Assembly (NCBI RefSeq): GCF_014805685.1
Contig: NC_060902.1
Location: 6,187,286-6,251,285 of the forward strand
Length of the DNA stretch: 64,000 nucleotides
Source of the DNA: Silurus meridionalis
Lineage: Eukaryota; Chordata; Actinopteri; Siluriformes; Siluridae
Direction: 5' to 3'
Both the position numbers and the translations under genes were made by a program. This document shows, in pieces, positions 49,986 through 62,474 of this stretch (the first letter of the stretch is position 1; each line of letters begins with the position of its first letter). Below the pieces are notes generated by a model that ran no database searches, was not told the origin of the DNA, and saw only the letters and a program-made list of their open reading frames with translations.

Positions 49986-52496
49986 TCTGAGATACATTAT
50001 GAGGGCCCTTGCTTCTTTTGATAAAAAAAAGAAGAAAATTTAACGTTATCAATATGCACTTCAGACTGCCGTAGTTCACATGAAAATGTCAAGATGTGCA
50101 TTGGTTCGTGCTTGCAATAAAAAGATCACCACAGCTGAGACATTTCCCACTGTTATCAAAGCTCACCCCAAAGCTTGAGACATGATTTAAATTAACAGCT
50201 ATGTCCATCAATGTACATTTTTAACTGATATTCCTAAACCTTCTGGTAATTTGAAAGCAAGAAACAAATTACATATTTTCAGAGTTGGTTCAGCTGCTTA
50301 TACTATAAAAAGTTACTAATAATGCAATAGAAAATAAAGTTTATACAAACCTTGAGCCTGCAATTTCTTTTTAAAAAGACCAAGCCAAATGTCAAAACTG
50401 AAATTTGATTGACAGAATTCACAACAGATTTGGAGCACAAAGGTTCCCTGAATGTCAGGATTAAGGTGCAGAATGCACAAACCGTCCTCATCATGGCGTA
50501 ATGGTTTCATTCCTCCACAGGATTTGAGCAGCTTGCATTAATTAGTTTTCTTAATTAACCCAGCATGTGTAAACATTAATATTCCATCCTCATAAGATAA
50601 GGAAAGCCTGCTTTCCATTGCTAAAATAAGGTGACTGTACTGTTTCTGTGAAGAGCGAGGCTACAAATTGAAGGCCTGGAAGATACTTTGTGTCACTGGA
50701 ATTGCAATTATCATTCATTTACAGCCTGAATTGTCATGTAAATAAGTTTTGTGCTCATAAGTAAATAAATAGGGAAAATTAATCACTGTTGGATTGATTG
50801 ATTTTTTATCTGCCATGCTGACAACTTACTCAATCAAGTGCCTCTGTTACAGCAAAATGTAAATGTACACAGCGCTAAACGGTGTTTATTTTTTCCTCCG
50901 GCTCAGAAAAGTAATCAAGTCTTTTGCGAAGACAGATTCAAAACAAGTCGGTGTCCAAACTTTAGCTGGATCAGGCATAATAATCAGACTTGCCTTAAAT
51001 CTCCGGGTAAGTTGTCAAGGAGTCAGGAATGAGTTTGCAGCACCACTTTGTACACTGCTGTGCCTAAATAAATAATTTTATAATATATTGCCTCGTCTCC
51101 TCTAAGGTGGGACAACAAATCAATGCTCACGGCTTCGGGGCTGATGACACATGGAGACGCTGATAAATCAGAGAGAAGGACCTGCTCTTAATTACCATTT
51201 GGGCTGATGTCGGAGGAGCCGAGCGATGACGAAGCATTCGGTCGCTAAAGAAGTAACATTTACACTGGGGGACAGAGACGGATGAACGATGCGTTCTGAG
51301 ATCAATCAGAGCCCTTCAGATCATCTTTCATCTCCCAAAGGCCATTTCAGTACACTGATCCCTGTGTTTAGTAGCAAAATGGAGAAAGGAAGAAAAAGAA
51401 GGTTGTGAAAGGAAAGGTACGTGATACAGATAGATTGAGAAGAAAGGCAGAAATGAAAATGATGAGAGCGCTAGATAGATAAGACTGGGTAGGAAGGTAT
51501 TGATTGTTTTCATCATGGTTTAATTGCAATTAAATGTTGCCCGAGGCCTTGTGGATCTGTTTCATTGCTGTCACCATGCAGCATGAAGCATTGATGAGTA
51601 CTAAACGCATGCTGACTCCTGGCTGGAAATCCGCTGCTAATGCATTCCCTTAGAGTACGTAACATATTCTGAATTAGCTAGCTAGATGACAGACAATGAG
51701 CCACAGGATGCCATTAAATAACCTACTAGCAGATACAAAGTATTCAAGTAGAGCTGAATGGGGTAAGATGAACCACCTCAAGTATTTAGGCAACTATGTA
51801 GAAAAATATATATAGGAATATATATAATCGTTTAATTTAAAAAGAGAGCACATGGAAAATGTTTTGGGGGTTCAGGGTTATAATACACAAATTACTTGTA
51901 AAAAGTTATAAAGCATTAGTTTAATAGCAAAAATGTATATTTTTAACTTTAGCAATAGAATTAGGAGGCTAATGTCATGTACAAGTATTGTTTTTTTTTT
52001 TTTTTTTAAATCATTATCATTTTTTAATGTAACAGATCAGACTTTGTTGTCCCACATTGTCCCACATTAACCTCTTTAGTTTTGTCCTGAAGCTATTACT
52101 GTAGGTTAACCCTCTGGAGTCTGAATTGCCGCATGCTTTTTTTTCAGATGCCAGCAAAAAGTTGCATACAAGTTACCCTAAATAGTTTTTATGTTAATAT
52201 ACTTCATATGTTTAAAATGATTTTTAAAACTAAAAAAAATATAGCAATCAAACAATTAACAAGTGAAATACATTATAATTTGTATTCTTTTTCAGCTTTT
52301 TGGTGCAAATCTTTTGATAAACTTTGAACCAAGTGCGTAAAAGAAATGGGCCTAAGGGTTCTGGGATTCTGGGTGATTTTTAGGTTATAATACAAACTGT
52401 ATCCTAAAACACATCTGTAAAACATTACTGTAAATCATTACATCTGTAAAACATTACCACATTTGTAAAACATTACTTAAAACATCTTCAAGTGTA
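49986..52496. other. No gene or known element recognised
   Basis: Region 50500-51560 is free of named repeats and less AT-rich, with TTAATTAGTTTTCTTAATTAA-type words near 50540, and may hold conserved non-coding sequence. A T-run lies near 51990-52006. Confidence 0.4.
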
Positions 52497-53040
52497 AAGT
52501 ATCTCACAAAAGTGAGTATACCCCTCATATTTCAGCAACCATTACAGTATACCTTCTCAAGAAACAAACCACTGGACATTCAAGATGGCACCTCCTTGCT
52601 AAGGAAGTTATATGTAAATGTGACTGAGTGGCCAAGTATGTCTCTATATAGAGAAACACCATGTGTCTGTGATATCACTGAGCTGCTGGATGTCAAGAAG
52701 GGATCCCATCAACAACCTTTGCAGCTCTGGTGAATTCCATGCACAGGAGGATGAAGGCAGTGCAAGATTACAATGGTGCTCTCACAAAATACGGACACTT
52801 TGGACTCGGTTTTGACATGTTCACTAAGGGTGTACTCACTTTTGTTACCAATTATTGAGACATTAATTGCTGTATGTTGAGTTATGTTAAGGATAGTAAA
52901 TCTATATTGCTATACAAACTGCACATTGACTACTTTATAATATATCCAAGTTTGATTTTTATAGAATTGTCCTTGAAGAAGTACCACTAAACCACTGGTT
53001 GCTGAAATGTGCGAGGTGTACTCACATTTGTGAGATACTG
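52497..53040 (+). mobile_element. Tc1/mariner MITE (TATCTCACAAAAGTGAGTA family)
   Basis: A 544-bp internally deleted element. Left end AGTATCTCACAAAAGTGAGT and right end GTACTCACATTTGTGAGATACT are inverted copies, flanked by TA. Internal pieces include GGTGTACTCACTTTTGTTACCA, also typical of the family. No transposase frame survives. Confidence 0.88.
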
Positions 53041-53042
53041 TA

Positions 53043-54849
53043 TCTCCATTACTTGTTATTTACATTACTGCTCTTCTACCAGATTAAAGAAGCACATTAT
53101 AGCTAATTGCATCCAGAGTAAATGTAAAATATAAAGTTTTCTTTTTTACAGATTTTACAGATTAAGACTTTAAAAGAGTAGGTATCCTAAACTGTGCCCA
53201 GTGTAGCCTCTTGGCCAGTGTAGATTCTTGGCCTTCCTGCCAGCTTGAATGAGTTTAGCCATTCTGTTTTTCCATTCTATCTATATAAAGGAAGAATAGC
53301 CACTTAGAAAACATCTGCCACCTATGATCATGCTATCAAGTAACTTAAGGTCACATTTTTACCTCACCTTAATTTTCATTCTGATTTCACTGATATACAG
53401 TAAAAGAAAAATGTTTTTCAATCAGCTGCTTCGGGAGCCAAAAAAGTTTAGTCTAAAAGGTGAGAAAAAAAATCCCCATGAATGAATCACTTCAAATGTG
53501 AGGAAGAATATTAAACAGAATATTTCAACACAGAGTATAAGATATGAAACAAGCAAACATTTTAATAATGCCCTGCACAAAGAAATTATTTACTTGCCTA
53601 GAAGAACTGATATTTTTCATTTTCTTTAAAACTATAAATGGATCTCAGTCATCTTCAAGTTTTACTCAAACCAACAGATCCTTATTTAATTAAAAGATAA
53701 ATTATATCACAATATCCACGTATAAAAGCACAGTTGTTGCTAGTAGAGATAATCAATCAATCTTACCATGCAGTATATTTTGTATTCTGGACATTAAATC
53801 CAGCTCACCTTTATGTCAGTTTTTGTTCTGCACTACCTCTGTACACAGTGGTGATGATGATTAATGAGGCAGGTAGTTTAAATTGGGGTTAATTTGGCAA
53901 AATCCTTTCCCAGATGATATATTTTTCTACTCTATACCCTAAAATCAGGCCATATCTGAGGGCTAAGGTGGCTTCTTTAGGAGCTGCTTCAGAAGGCTAC
54001 ACAATTAAAGAACCATTACTGTAGAAGCATGATTGCAGTGCAGTGTTGTAATCAAATTCACCTTTTCTATAACCCTAACAGTGTTAACTCTGGGTGAGAA
54101 CGAAATTGCAGGAAATTTGGTCGTTGATCAAGCAGTAATAGTTTCAGTCTTCACTGATGATTACTTCTTTCACACCCCTCAGGTAGATTCCTTCTTCCAA
54201 GTTTCTCCAGGAGAACAGAGTGTAGACTCACAATAAATAAAGGATGCATTATGACTGATGATACTGAAGCTCTCTGCTAAAGATACATTATTACAATCCT
54301 AGCAGAGGGAGAGAAAAGAAACATCCATAAGTCACTATTTGCAGTGTGCTCCTGTAATATCAGTGTTCTGTAAACCACCAATGAAATTTCTCAGCAATTT
54401 TACCCATTGGTACTTGATTGCTTCAGTATACCAAGCAATTCCCTCAGTTGTATTCCACCTCTGTTATACACTCGTGGTAATGCCATGTTGAGAAACTAAG
54501 GGGACACAATTTTTGCACTCTCCAAATTATCATGCGTGCAGAGAATATTGTGCTAGAAAATCTATCTGTGTATCAGGTCGTCTTTGAGGGTCACTTTATG
54601 CCCTGGGAATTTCAACAAAATATTATGAACTAACACCTGGATGATGTACAAATGAAGACCCTCATCATCACATTTACAAGGAGACAAATTTTGAGCTATT
54701 TTTTCCTTACATAATCGGATGAATTCACTAGTGCACAGCATAACCTCCTCAATAGTAGATTCAATTTTCACAAAAGGTTCTAATTTCTGAGTACAATCCT
54801 GTTTCACAATGCACAAAATCTTAAAAATAGTAATCTGAGTAACTTGGAT
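53043..54849. other. No gene or known element recognised
   Basis: AT-rich sequence. The frame around 54562-54861 on the minus strand has no family motif and I treat it as chance. Confidence 0.45.
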
Positions 54850-55130
54850 CATGGCATGCATGTTGGTGCCAGATGGGCTGAGTTGAATATTTGAGAAACA
54901 GCTGAACTCCTGTTATTTTCACACACAGTCTAGAGTTTAGACAGAATGGCAAATAAAAGGGCATCCAATGAGTGGCAGGTTTCTGATGCCTTATCCAAAA
55001 AAGAGGTTAGAGAAAAATAAATGAACTGGTTTGACCTGGCAGGAAGTTTATGATAACTCAAATCACCACTCTTTACAACTGTGGTCAGCTAAAACCCATC
55101 TTAGATCGTACATGTTATGCAGATGGGATA
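54850..55130 (+). pseudogene. Tc1-like transposase pseudogene, lineage D, N-terminal part
   Basis: Holds GGTGCCAGATGGGCTGAGTT, AGAAACAGCTGAACTCCTGT, GGGCATCCAATGAGTGGCAG and CACTCTTTACAACTGTGGTC in order, the helix-turn-helix and linker region of a widespread vertebrate Tc1 transposase. Frames are broken. It is cut off where the DIRS1-like fragment begins at about 55135, so the catalytic domain is missing. Confidence 0.7.
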
Positions 55131-55134
55131 GAAA

Positions 55135-55930
55135 ACCGAGAACACCGGGGCCTTGAGCGACGATGCTATGCTAGGGGAGAGATAGCTGGCTAGCGTCTCT
55201 TCCACACGCGGCATCGCCCCGTAGACGCATTTCTTAGCCTCACACTACATTTGCGTACAGCTAGGTTCATTGGGAAAAAGTATGCGGCGCATACAGGGTC
55301 TCCCAGGACCTGGACACCTTGGTGTGCAGGTCGGTGGAAGAACGGTAGGCCCCAGCGTTGAGGCTGTTACACAGGGCGCAGGAGAAGGGCTGAAAGGACT
55401 TATCCGACTCCATGCCTTCTGCCTTATTGCCCTACGAGTCTCATGAAAGCCGGCGTCGCTTTGCTTAGGCAAGAGCGGGACTGGAGCCGTGAGGGTGAGC
55501 GCTCTCGTCGAAGAGCGCTCTCCGGGAGCGAAGCATGTGCATAACCATGCGGCTACAATGCGAACAATCGACTCCCTCGAGAGCCGATTGAGCATGCTCC
55601 ACTCCCAAACAAACAACGCCCCGATCATGCGTATCCTTCCATCTAATGAACGGGGGCAAGGGTAACACACAACTGGTATTTTTGCCTGCTAGCCATGCTT
55701 GCACAGAATCTCACACACAAAGCGCTTACCTGAACAAGCAGAAGCTAATGTTGCTACCACCACGCAACCATTTTGTAGCTCCTGGTTGTCACGACTTCGC
55801 CCACCGATGACGTCTTGACTTGCCTATTGGCCAGATTTCACACGTGGTTCAGAGTGTGAACAACGCGAGGTGTTCCCAAAGCATTGCAACGCAGATCGAG
55901 TTCCAGAACAGGGAACATTTGCCACTATGT
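55135..55930 (-). mobile_element. DIRS1-like element, 5' region and gag N-terminus
   Basis: On the minus strand the leader carries CAATGCTTTGGGAACACCTCGCG (upstream DIRS motif). Next comes broken gag: CLGVEHAQSALEGVDCSHCS and MHMLRSRRALFDES (about 55510-55630), TDLHTKVSRSW (about 55300-55340), then AMPRVEETLASYLSP (about 55160-55210). The last two pieces match PDLHTEVSRSW and VVPRVKKKLASYLST of the plus-strand copy at 62560-63656, so both belong to one family. Frames are shifted between pieces, so gag is defective. The RT, RNase H and recombinase parts are absent. Confidence 0.8.
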
Positions 55931-57299
55931 ATGTCTGTGTCTATATTAAGATAATACCTACCAAAAAAAAAGTTTCAGTATCTACACACTATATATGTTC
56001 ATCATGACCTGTATATTATATTTTTTGTGGTACATCCTGCTTAATGTTCTCACGTGTATCCTTTTAGGTTCAGTGCTCAGGAAAATGTCCTTGGTTCTGT
56101 TCAGAGAGCTGCCACGAATGTCTTTCTCAGTCATACATCAAGGCAGAAGAACAAGAAAACAGAAGTCGAAATCAATATCTTAACTGAGCCAAAGCAAACC
56201 TTGGTGGGAAAAAATAAAGCTTTCAATTCGAGGTCATGAGGATAATGTAATGCAATACTGCTTACATCCGTGAACCCAACATTCGCGAAGTGGATATAAA
56301 TCCTGTGGGTGGAAGGTTCTGACCTATTTTTCCTGTCCATGTAGATGACCTTCCTTCTTACTGTTCTCACGCTTCATGTGTATGATGCATTTTTGCTGAC
56401 ATGTTTACTGCTAATATTCAGCAGGAGGGAACAGTATTTGTACACCATCCCATAAATATATCTCAACAATAATTCATAGGATTTAATGTGCAGGGATTAT
56501 GAGTAACATGCATCCCATGTAAACAAATGAGATTCTGCTTGGAAATGAAAAAGACATTATGGAGAAGGAAATCCAGACACTGCATTTCAAGTAGAAGAAA
56601 AAAAGAGGGTTTACACTCAAGCAAAAGCTCTAATTCTGGCCTACAACCCATCAGATCACTACCGTGTTTAAAACAACCTGCTGAATTATTCATTTGTTAG
56701 GGGTTTTCAAGTGTACTTGTGCGTTTTCCACTTTGTTAGAAACAAAAACAGTGGGGAGAAGAGTTGTTCCTGTGCACACAATCTGCCCTTCATGTGAATT
56801 TCTGTGTGCTGGACGGGCAGCCCAAACCCCCGGCATGAAAAACAGCATCCGTTCCTCATTTCCTTCTCCACCTGCTGCGATTCCTCAGCAGCAGGATGCT
56901 TTCAGCTGTGGAGAAAGCTCCTCTCATGTTTTTGTGTATCCAACTATCTGATGGCCTCCCGGTTAATCTGGCAGAACAAGGCTCCTGCTGCTGTCGTGGA
57001 TGTGATGGTACGGGAGAGGAAGATACCTGCAGAGAAAGAGTTGGAGCAGAGAGGTTGACAGGACAGGAAAATAGACGACTCATTCTTCAGAAGTAAATTA
57101 CTTCCAAAGAGCAGGCAGCTCCCAAAAATAGATGCTAGAATACTAACTGAAGTGTGTGCATGTTTTCTGCTCACTGGGGACTGTGCTTGAATTTGGTGGT
57201 GTTGAATAATTTCAGGTAATATAAGCTAAATTTTCCATAATCCAAGCGCATTTAAAACTTTGAGACATATCTAGTGGGTATATTTATTTATTTAACTAT
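55931..57299. other. No gene or known element recognised
   Basis: Mixed composition; region 56690-57100 is less AT-rich. Overlapping short frames on both strands show no motif. Confidence 0.45.
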
Positions 57300-57876
57300 T
57301 CTGGCTGTCAAATTGACACGTTAATGCAAATTCATTTTAAGGGCCCTAATTTTATTAACGTGCGATTAATGCAGCATGCATTGCTGTTTAAAAGAATAAA
57401 TATAAAAGAGGTGAAATTAAAACCTTCAACACATTTATTCACAACGGCCTTTCTTTACTCAGATATAAAAAATTATTAACTCTACCAAAAATCTTTTTTA
57501 ATCACTAAACATTTATTTTACTGAGGTGCCAAGTCTTAAAAACCAATTAAAACATTCATAACAAAAGTTCTGTTTGGTGTCCTGATGATTAACGTAATTT
57601 AAAATACCATAATTACTTTAAAATATTTACAAGAATATTTTGTCTTCATGCTCTATGTGGAGTTTGGTTTTAGTAATAATAAACATACATTTACATAATG
57701 CATCTATATTTGTCTGTGCCCATGTTGATTAGAGTATTTAAATCTTGAAAAGTATTAATTTAAGGTACATTTAGAACAGATACAAATGTGCGATTAAGTT
57801 GTGATTAATTGTGAGTTAACTCATGACAATCATGCGGTTTATCGTGATGAAATATTTGAATTGATTGACAGCCCTT
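57300..57876 (+). mobile_element. hAT element, copy 2 (GGGCTGTCAATCGATT ends)
   Basis: Left end TCTGGCTGTCAAATTGAC and right end ATTGATTGACAGCCCTT are inverted. The body matches the copy at 21183-21704 over most of its length. Flanking 8-mers do not match, so the duplication has decayed. No transposase. Confidence 0.72.
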
Positions 57877-58086
57877 ATATATTTCCTTTATCTCTTACTC
57901 AGTCGAGGTCTCTTTTTATTAATAAAAGGAAGCAACAAATTTAAGGTTTAATTTTGTTACTGGCATCGGATTGTTTGTTGTTAGCAATATCTAAAAAAAA
58001 ATACCGGAGATGATTTATTTTTTTGCACAGACTGTAGATTCATGGACCCTATTAGTGACATTAATGTCAAATGATTACATAGAATC

Positions 58087-58525
58087 CATGTCCACACTAA
58101 TATGTTTTCGCCTTGAAAACACATGTTTTCTCTTGGTTTTAGCCTTTCGTCCAAAGTGAAACTGAGTTTTCAGTCAACAAAAATGTAGCTTTTTTAAAAA
58201 ATGCTCTCCAAAGTGGATACATTTGAAAACACTATTTTCTTGTGGATTGTGAAAAAGGAGGCTTTTAAAAAATAATGATGCGTTGTTAGTCATGTGACTG
58301 CGCCTTTCCACGACATTTCGCAAAGTTTCAAAGACCTGGAAAGTAAATAAACACCAAGCAGAAATTAAGCAGTTTGAAACGTAATAAGCTTTGCTAGGGA
58401 GCAGAACAGGGATGTAAGCATTTTCAGACTTTTCAGTGTGGATGAGAAACTTTTAGAAAGCGACTGAAAACCTTTTTCAGGCGAAAATGCCATTTTCAAA
58501 TTTTGTCCGGATTAGTGTAGACTTC
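58087..58525 (+). mobile_element. MITE with GTCCACACTAAT inverted ends
   Basis: Left end GTCCACACTAATATGTTTTCG and right end CCATTTTCAAATTTTGTCCG, GATTAGTGTAGAC are imperfect inverted repeats of about 40 bp. This fits a known type of fish MITE with (C)CACACTA-type ends. About 440 bp, no coding part. The superfamily is not certain. Confidence 0.6.
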
Positions 58526-58527
58526 GC

Positions 58528-58572
58528 CAGAGTGATACACTTCAGAGTAATCCACTTCAGAGTGATCCAGTG
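58528..58572. repeat. Three 15-bp tandem units
   Basis: CAGAGTGATACACTT, CAGAGTAATCCACTT and CAGAGTGATCCAGTG lie end to end, directly after the MITE. Confidence 0.8.
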
Positions 58573-58867
58573 TCAAGATTTGTCTGCAGCATGTCAGAAA
58601 AACTACAATTATTCTAAACAGACATTGTCAAATCAAATTACACCTTGCACAACAGGGCAGACGTTAGATAGTATAGTAATTTCGGAATTACTTTTCTCTT
58701 TACAATTTTTTATATTATTCAAATTCTCCTGTAAAATTTAGTCCAAACAAAAATATGGAAATCATATAGCAGTTTACAATGATAATACAATCTGAAATAG
58801 TTATACCTGCTACTGCAATGAAAATTTAATAAACAGAAATATGAAAAACAACAATAATATAATAATA

Positions 58868-58934
58868 GCTACTACTACAACAAATACTACTACTATTACT
58901 ACTACTACTAATAATAATAATAATAATAATAATA
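58868..58934. repeat. (ACT)n/(AAT)n trinucleotide tract
   Basis: ACT units with interruptions pass into about nine AAT units. Confidence 0.9.
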
Positions 58935-60935
58935 AAATCTCAAAGAAATCTGCTGAATGATCTGTACAACTAGATGATCTACAAAAAAATTGAAGAAAAC
59001 AGAAAAAATTATATTTTATCATCCTGATAATTTAGTGAAATACTGATTTAATAATTTAATTATTATCCACACACTTGACTGTTTGAAATTCACTAGATAT
59101 TATTCTTTATGGTGTTTCATGTGATCCTCATGTGACATACTAAAATCCATAATACATGCTTCCTGACTCGTGAAACCCATTCAGCATAGTTTACTCGCTA
59201 TTAAATTGAAAGTACTAAAAATTAATGTACCATATTCCAGTGGTTCCAAATCATTTAGCACCTCTTTGTAATTTCGAAAAGTTTTACAAAATCCAAGCAC
59301 AGTTTATTTTTGTCCACATTAAACAGTGGCAGAAGCAGAGCAGCAGCGAATGCCCCCTAAGATTCCCTATCTCGGAGCCCATCGCCACAAGCCATTAACT
59401 TTCAAACCTCAATTTCCTCCCTCACATTGTACTCGTTTATGGGAATCCGAATCTTCCCTTCATTGAGAGATGGTGCACTATCAAGAACAAACATCTTTAA
59501 TTAAAACATCCCTACCACTTCCTTCCCTTTCATGTGCACTCTGGATTCATCCCTCCTGCGCATTAGGAGTGGGAGAAAAAAGAAAAGAAAGGCAACGTAT
59601 CCGTGTGAAAGTGTTAGGAGAGTCGTGTTCTTTAGCGAACCCGGTCTGATGGCCCTGGCGTACGTGTCACAGCAGGCTCAATTACCGTGCAGGGTGCCTA
59701 TCTCTTTAATAGACAGAGATAACAGCATAATCCAAAATGCAGACTGATTTAATGGCTTTTGCTTTAATTAACTAAAATACAATGATGACTGTAATAGTAG
59801 TGTTTCTGGTCATCTCGGGCATCTTCGGCCCTAATGGGGTACAGAAGGAAAATCTGAAAAGATGTTCTTTAAAAGAGATGGGATTTAAGTTGGCACAGAA
59901 GTAATTTAAGCCAATTCCAAAGTCAATGTCAAAGTATGAGAAATTTTCCCACTACATCTTCGCCAATTAATGACTTTCTTTTCGCCGACATCTAAAACCG
60001 GTTAAGGTCATCATATTGAATTCTCACAAAAGCACCCATTATATTTTACATGGATATTTAAAGCTTTTGTGTCACCCTGTATGACACAAAAATGCACCAA
60101 ATGGTTTTCATATAATTTATTTATTTTTTTTATCATTTTTGTCTGTTATTCATATCCTTTTGCCAATAGATTTTGTGTCCTTGCTTTCATTTTCCCCCCT
60201 CTTCATGGCAATGACACTCCTATGAACAAATCCAAAGGCACTAAAAATAAATATTTTTTAACTCTCCTGAATCATTCACACCAGTTATATAGAAGAAATG
60301 TCCCATTTTTACTTTTTTTTGTTTTTGTGTTACCATTTTTGATGGTCAATATCCCTGATGAAATTAGGGGCTGCTAAGCAAAAGATTTAGAGCTAAAACC
60401 ATTTATTTCCCCTGCATACTACAATCTCCGAACCCAAGGTCAGACCACCAACATTCAATATGTAAAGAAATGCACCTCATTATATTACTCATATGTATAA
60501 TGTCCATAAAAGCAAATTTTTTGTTTAATCAGGACTTTATTCATGATCTCTAACTTCCCACACAACCATTTTAATGTGACTGGTGGTATAAAACCTACTT
60601 TCTTTATAAATATAGTCAGCCATTTAACTTCTTACAGAACTTCTTCAGCAGGTCCAGATTCTGATTTGTTTAGGTTGCTTATGCATGCCCATGATTGAGT
60701 GATCTGATGAAGTAATTGGTTTGGTCATTAGAATTCCCAAGATTTCACAGCTTATCTTTAACACACTCGTATCATTTAATGGCTTTTCGCTACATCAATC
60801 ACGTTCGGTGCGAAAGCTGTCGCAAAAAGTGAGTCATTACTCTGACATTCCCATTATATCAGATCATAAAATGTAAGAAACCATTTAGGAAACAACTAAA
60901 TGAGCTGGTGTTCTAAACAGAAAGTGTGAAACTAT
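58935..60935. other. No gene recognised; possible conserved block 59330-59770
   Basis: 59330-59770 is less AT-rich, free of named repeats and dotted with TTTAATTA and GCTTTAATTAA words. Its open frame has no motif. The remainder is AT-rich. Confidence 0.35.
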
Positions 60936-61051
60936 ATACTCTATATGTACAAAAGTATTAGGACATGTGACTTTTTCATGGGGTTCTTTCCCAAACTGTT
61001 ACCACAAAGTTGGGAGCACAGAAATATATAGGATGTCTCTAGATGCTGAAT
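60936..61051 (+). mobile_element. Tc1/mariner-derived MITE (ACAAAAGTATT family), copy 7, left part
   Basis: CTATATGTACAAAAGTATTA, CCAAACTGTTACCACAAAGT and AGGATGTCTCTAGATGC match the 5' part of copies 3 and 5. It is interrupted at 61051 by an RTE LINE. Confidence 0.85.
61038..61051. repeat. Target-site duplication, left copy (RTE LINE)
   Basis: TCTAGATGCTGAAT recurs exactly at 61861-61874. Confidence 0.92.
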
Positions 61052-61860
61052 GAGAAAGTCAGGTGTGTCAGAGAAGTATGTAAGGGTGGTGCAGGACATG
61101 TATGAGGACAGTGTGACAGCAGTGAAGTGTGCAGTAGGAACGACAGACTGGTTCAAGGTCAAGGTTGGACTGCATCAAGGATCGGCCCTCAGCCCTTTCC
61201 TGTTTGCAGTGGTGATGGACAGGTTGACGGACGAGGTCAAACAGGAGTCTCCATGGACTATGATGTTTGCGGATGATATTGTTATTTGTGGTGGGAGTAG
61301 TGAGCAGGTTGAGAAGAGCCTGGAGAGGTGGAGGTACGCACTGGAGAGAAAGGGAATGAAAGTCAGTAGAAGTAAGACAGAGTACATGCGTGTAAATGAG
61401 AGGGAGGGCAGTGGAGTGATGCAGTTGCAGGGAGAAGAGCTGGAGAAGGTGGAGGAGTTCAGGTACCTGGGGTCAACAGTGCAAAGTAATGGAGAGTGTG
61501 TTAGAGAAGTAAAGAAAAGAGTGCAGGCAGGGTGGAGTGGGTGGAGAAGGGTGACAGGAGTGATTTGTGATAGAAGAGTATCTGCAAGAATGAAAGGGAA
61601 AGTTTATAGGACTGTGGTGAGACCTGCGATGTTGTATGGATTAGAGACAGTGGCAGTGAGTAAAAGACAGGAGGTGGAGCTGGAGGTAGCAAAGCTGAAG
61701 ATGTTGAGATTTTCATTGGGAGTGACCAGCATGGACAAGATTAGAAATGAGTTCATTAGAGGGACAGCGCATGTTGGACGTTTTGGTGGTATGGGTGGTA
61801 TGGAGACGGATGATCCGCTGTGGCGACCCCTAATGGGAGCAGCCGAAAGAAGTATAAGTG
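61052..61860 (+). mobile_element. 5'-truncated RTE-clade LINE, reverse transcriptase part
   Basis: One open frame (about 61050-61865) encodes the C-terminal half of a LINE protein: GLHQGSALSPFLFAVVMDRL (fingers/palm), then MFADDIVICG, where FADD is the catalytic motif, SKTEYM, EEFRYLGSTV, VRPAMLYGLET and MLRFSLGVTSMDKIRNEFIRGT, an arrangement typical of RTE elements. The frame runs without stops into the 3' tail, so the copy is young, but everything upstream of the RT palm, including the endonuclease, is missing. It has a perfect 14-bp target duplication (61038-61051, 61861-61874) and no long poly(A), ending in GAAAGAAGTATAAGTG. It interrupts a Tc1 MITE. Confidence 0.93.
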
Positions 61861-61874
61861 TCTAGATGCTGAAT
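61861..61874. repeat. Target-site duplication, right copy (RTE LINE)
   Basis: Exact repeat of 61038-61051. Confidence 0.92.
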
Positions 61875-61928
61875 CATCAGATTCTTTGCTTCACTTGTAC
61901 TAGGAGACCCAAACCTGTTTCATCATCA
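61875..61928 (+). mobile_element. Tc1/mariner-derived MITE copy 7, right remnant
   Basis: TTCACTTGTACTAGGAGACCCAAACCTGTTTCATCATCAC matches the interior of copies 3 and 5. Similarity stops where Gypsy sequence begins, so the rest of the MITE has been lost. Confidence 0.75.
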
Positions 61929-62153
61929 CAAGGAGGCGTTATCATTATTTTTGGCGCTTCAGCATTTTGAGGCATATCTGGCTGGAAATCTTAGCCCCAT
62001 TACAGTCTATACTGATCAGAACCCTTTGGTGTTTCTAATGAGAATGTTCAATACTAATCAACGTCTAGTGGTCCCATATTATGCAAGAGAATAATATTAA
62101 GATGCAGCATAAAATGGGAGTTGACAATGTTGTGGCTGATGCTTTGTCTAGAA
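61929..62153 (+). mobile_element. Ty3/Gypsy retrotransposon RNase H remnant
   Basis: Translation gives EALSLFLALQHFEAYLAGNL, then VYTDQNPLVFLMRM and NTNQRL, and after a frameshift and stops VDNVVADALSR. This is the order of the Gypsy RNase H domain and its closing ADALSR motif (normally followed by the integrase linker). The catalytic Asp of YTD is present. Only about 75 codons survive. A hAT MITE then follows immediately. Confidence 0.85.
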
Positions 62154-62474
62154 CAGGGGTCACCAACGTGGTGCCCGCAGGCACCAGGTAGCCCACAAGG
62201 ACCACATGAGTAGCCCGCAGGCCTTTTCTAAAAATAGCTGTTTTCTACTTTGTTAAATCAATGTTGATAATTATTATGAGAAATCATTAACATAATCAAT
62301 GTCTTCACATAGATGAATATCATTAATTATTAATAATAATATATAATAAAAGGTAAATTGAGCAAACTTGTTATTTCAGATCAAACTAAAAACTATGTGT
62401 ATCAACCTGTAGCCCTTCACATTAATCGTTACCCAAGAAGTAGCTCTCAGTTTCAAGAAGGTTGTTGACCCCTG
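62154..62474 (+). mobile_element. hAT MITE (CAGGGGTCACCAAC family), copy 2
   Basis: A 321-bp element with ends CAGGGGTCACCAACGTGG and GGTTGTTGACCCCTG, flanked by perfect 8-bp duplications GTCTAGAA (62146-62153, 62475-62482). It is inserted in the ADALSR codons of the Gypsy remnant. Compared with copy 1 it has an extra 20-bp piece after the left end. Confidence 0.95.

Noticed and set aside
55245..55670. A 141-codon minus-strand protein
   Set aside because: It mixes frames of a broken DIRS gag; the true gag pieces lie in neighbouring frames.
61175..61716. Minus-strand open frames of about 70 codons
   Set aside because: They are antisense shadows of the RTE reverse transcriptase frame.
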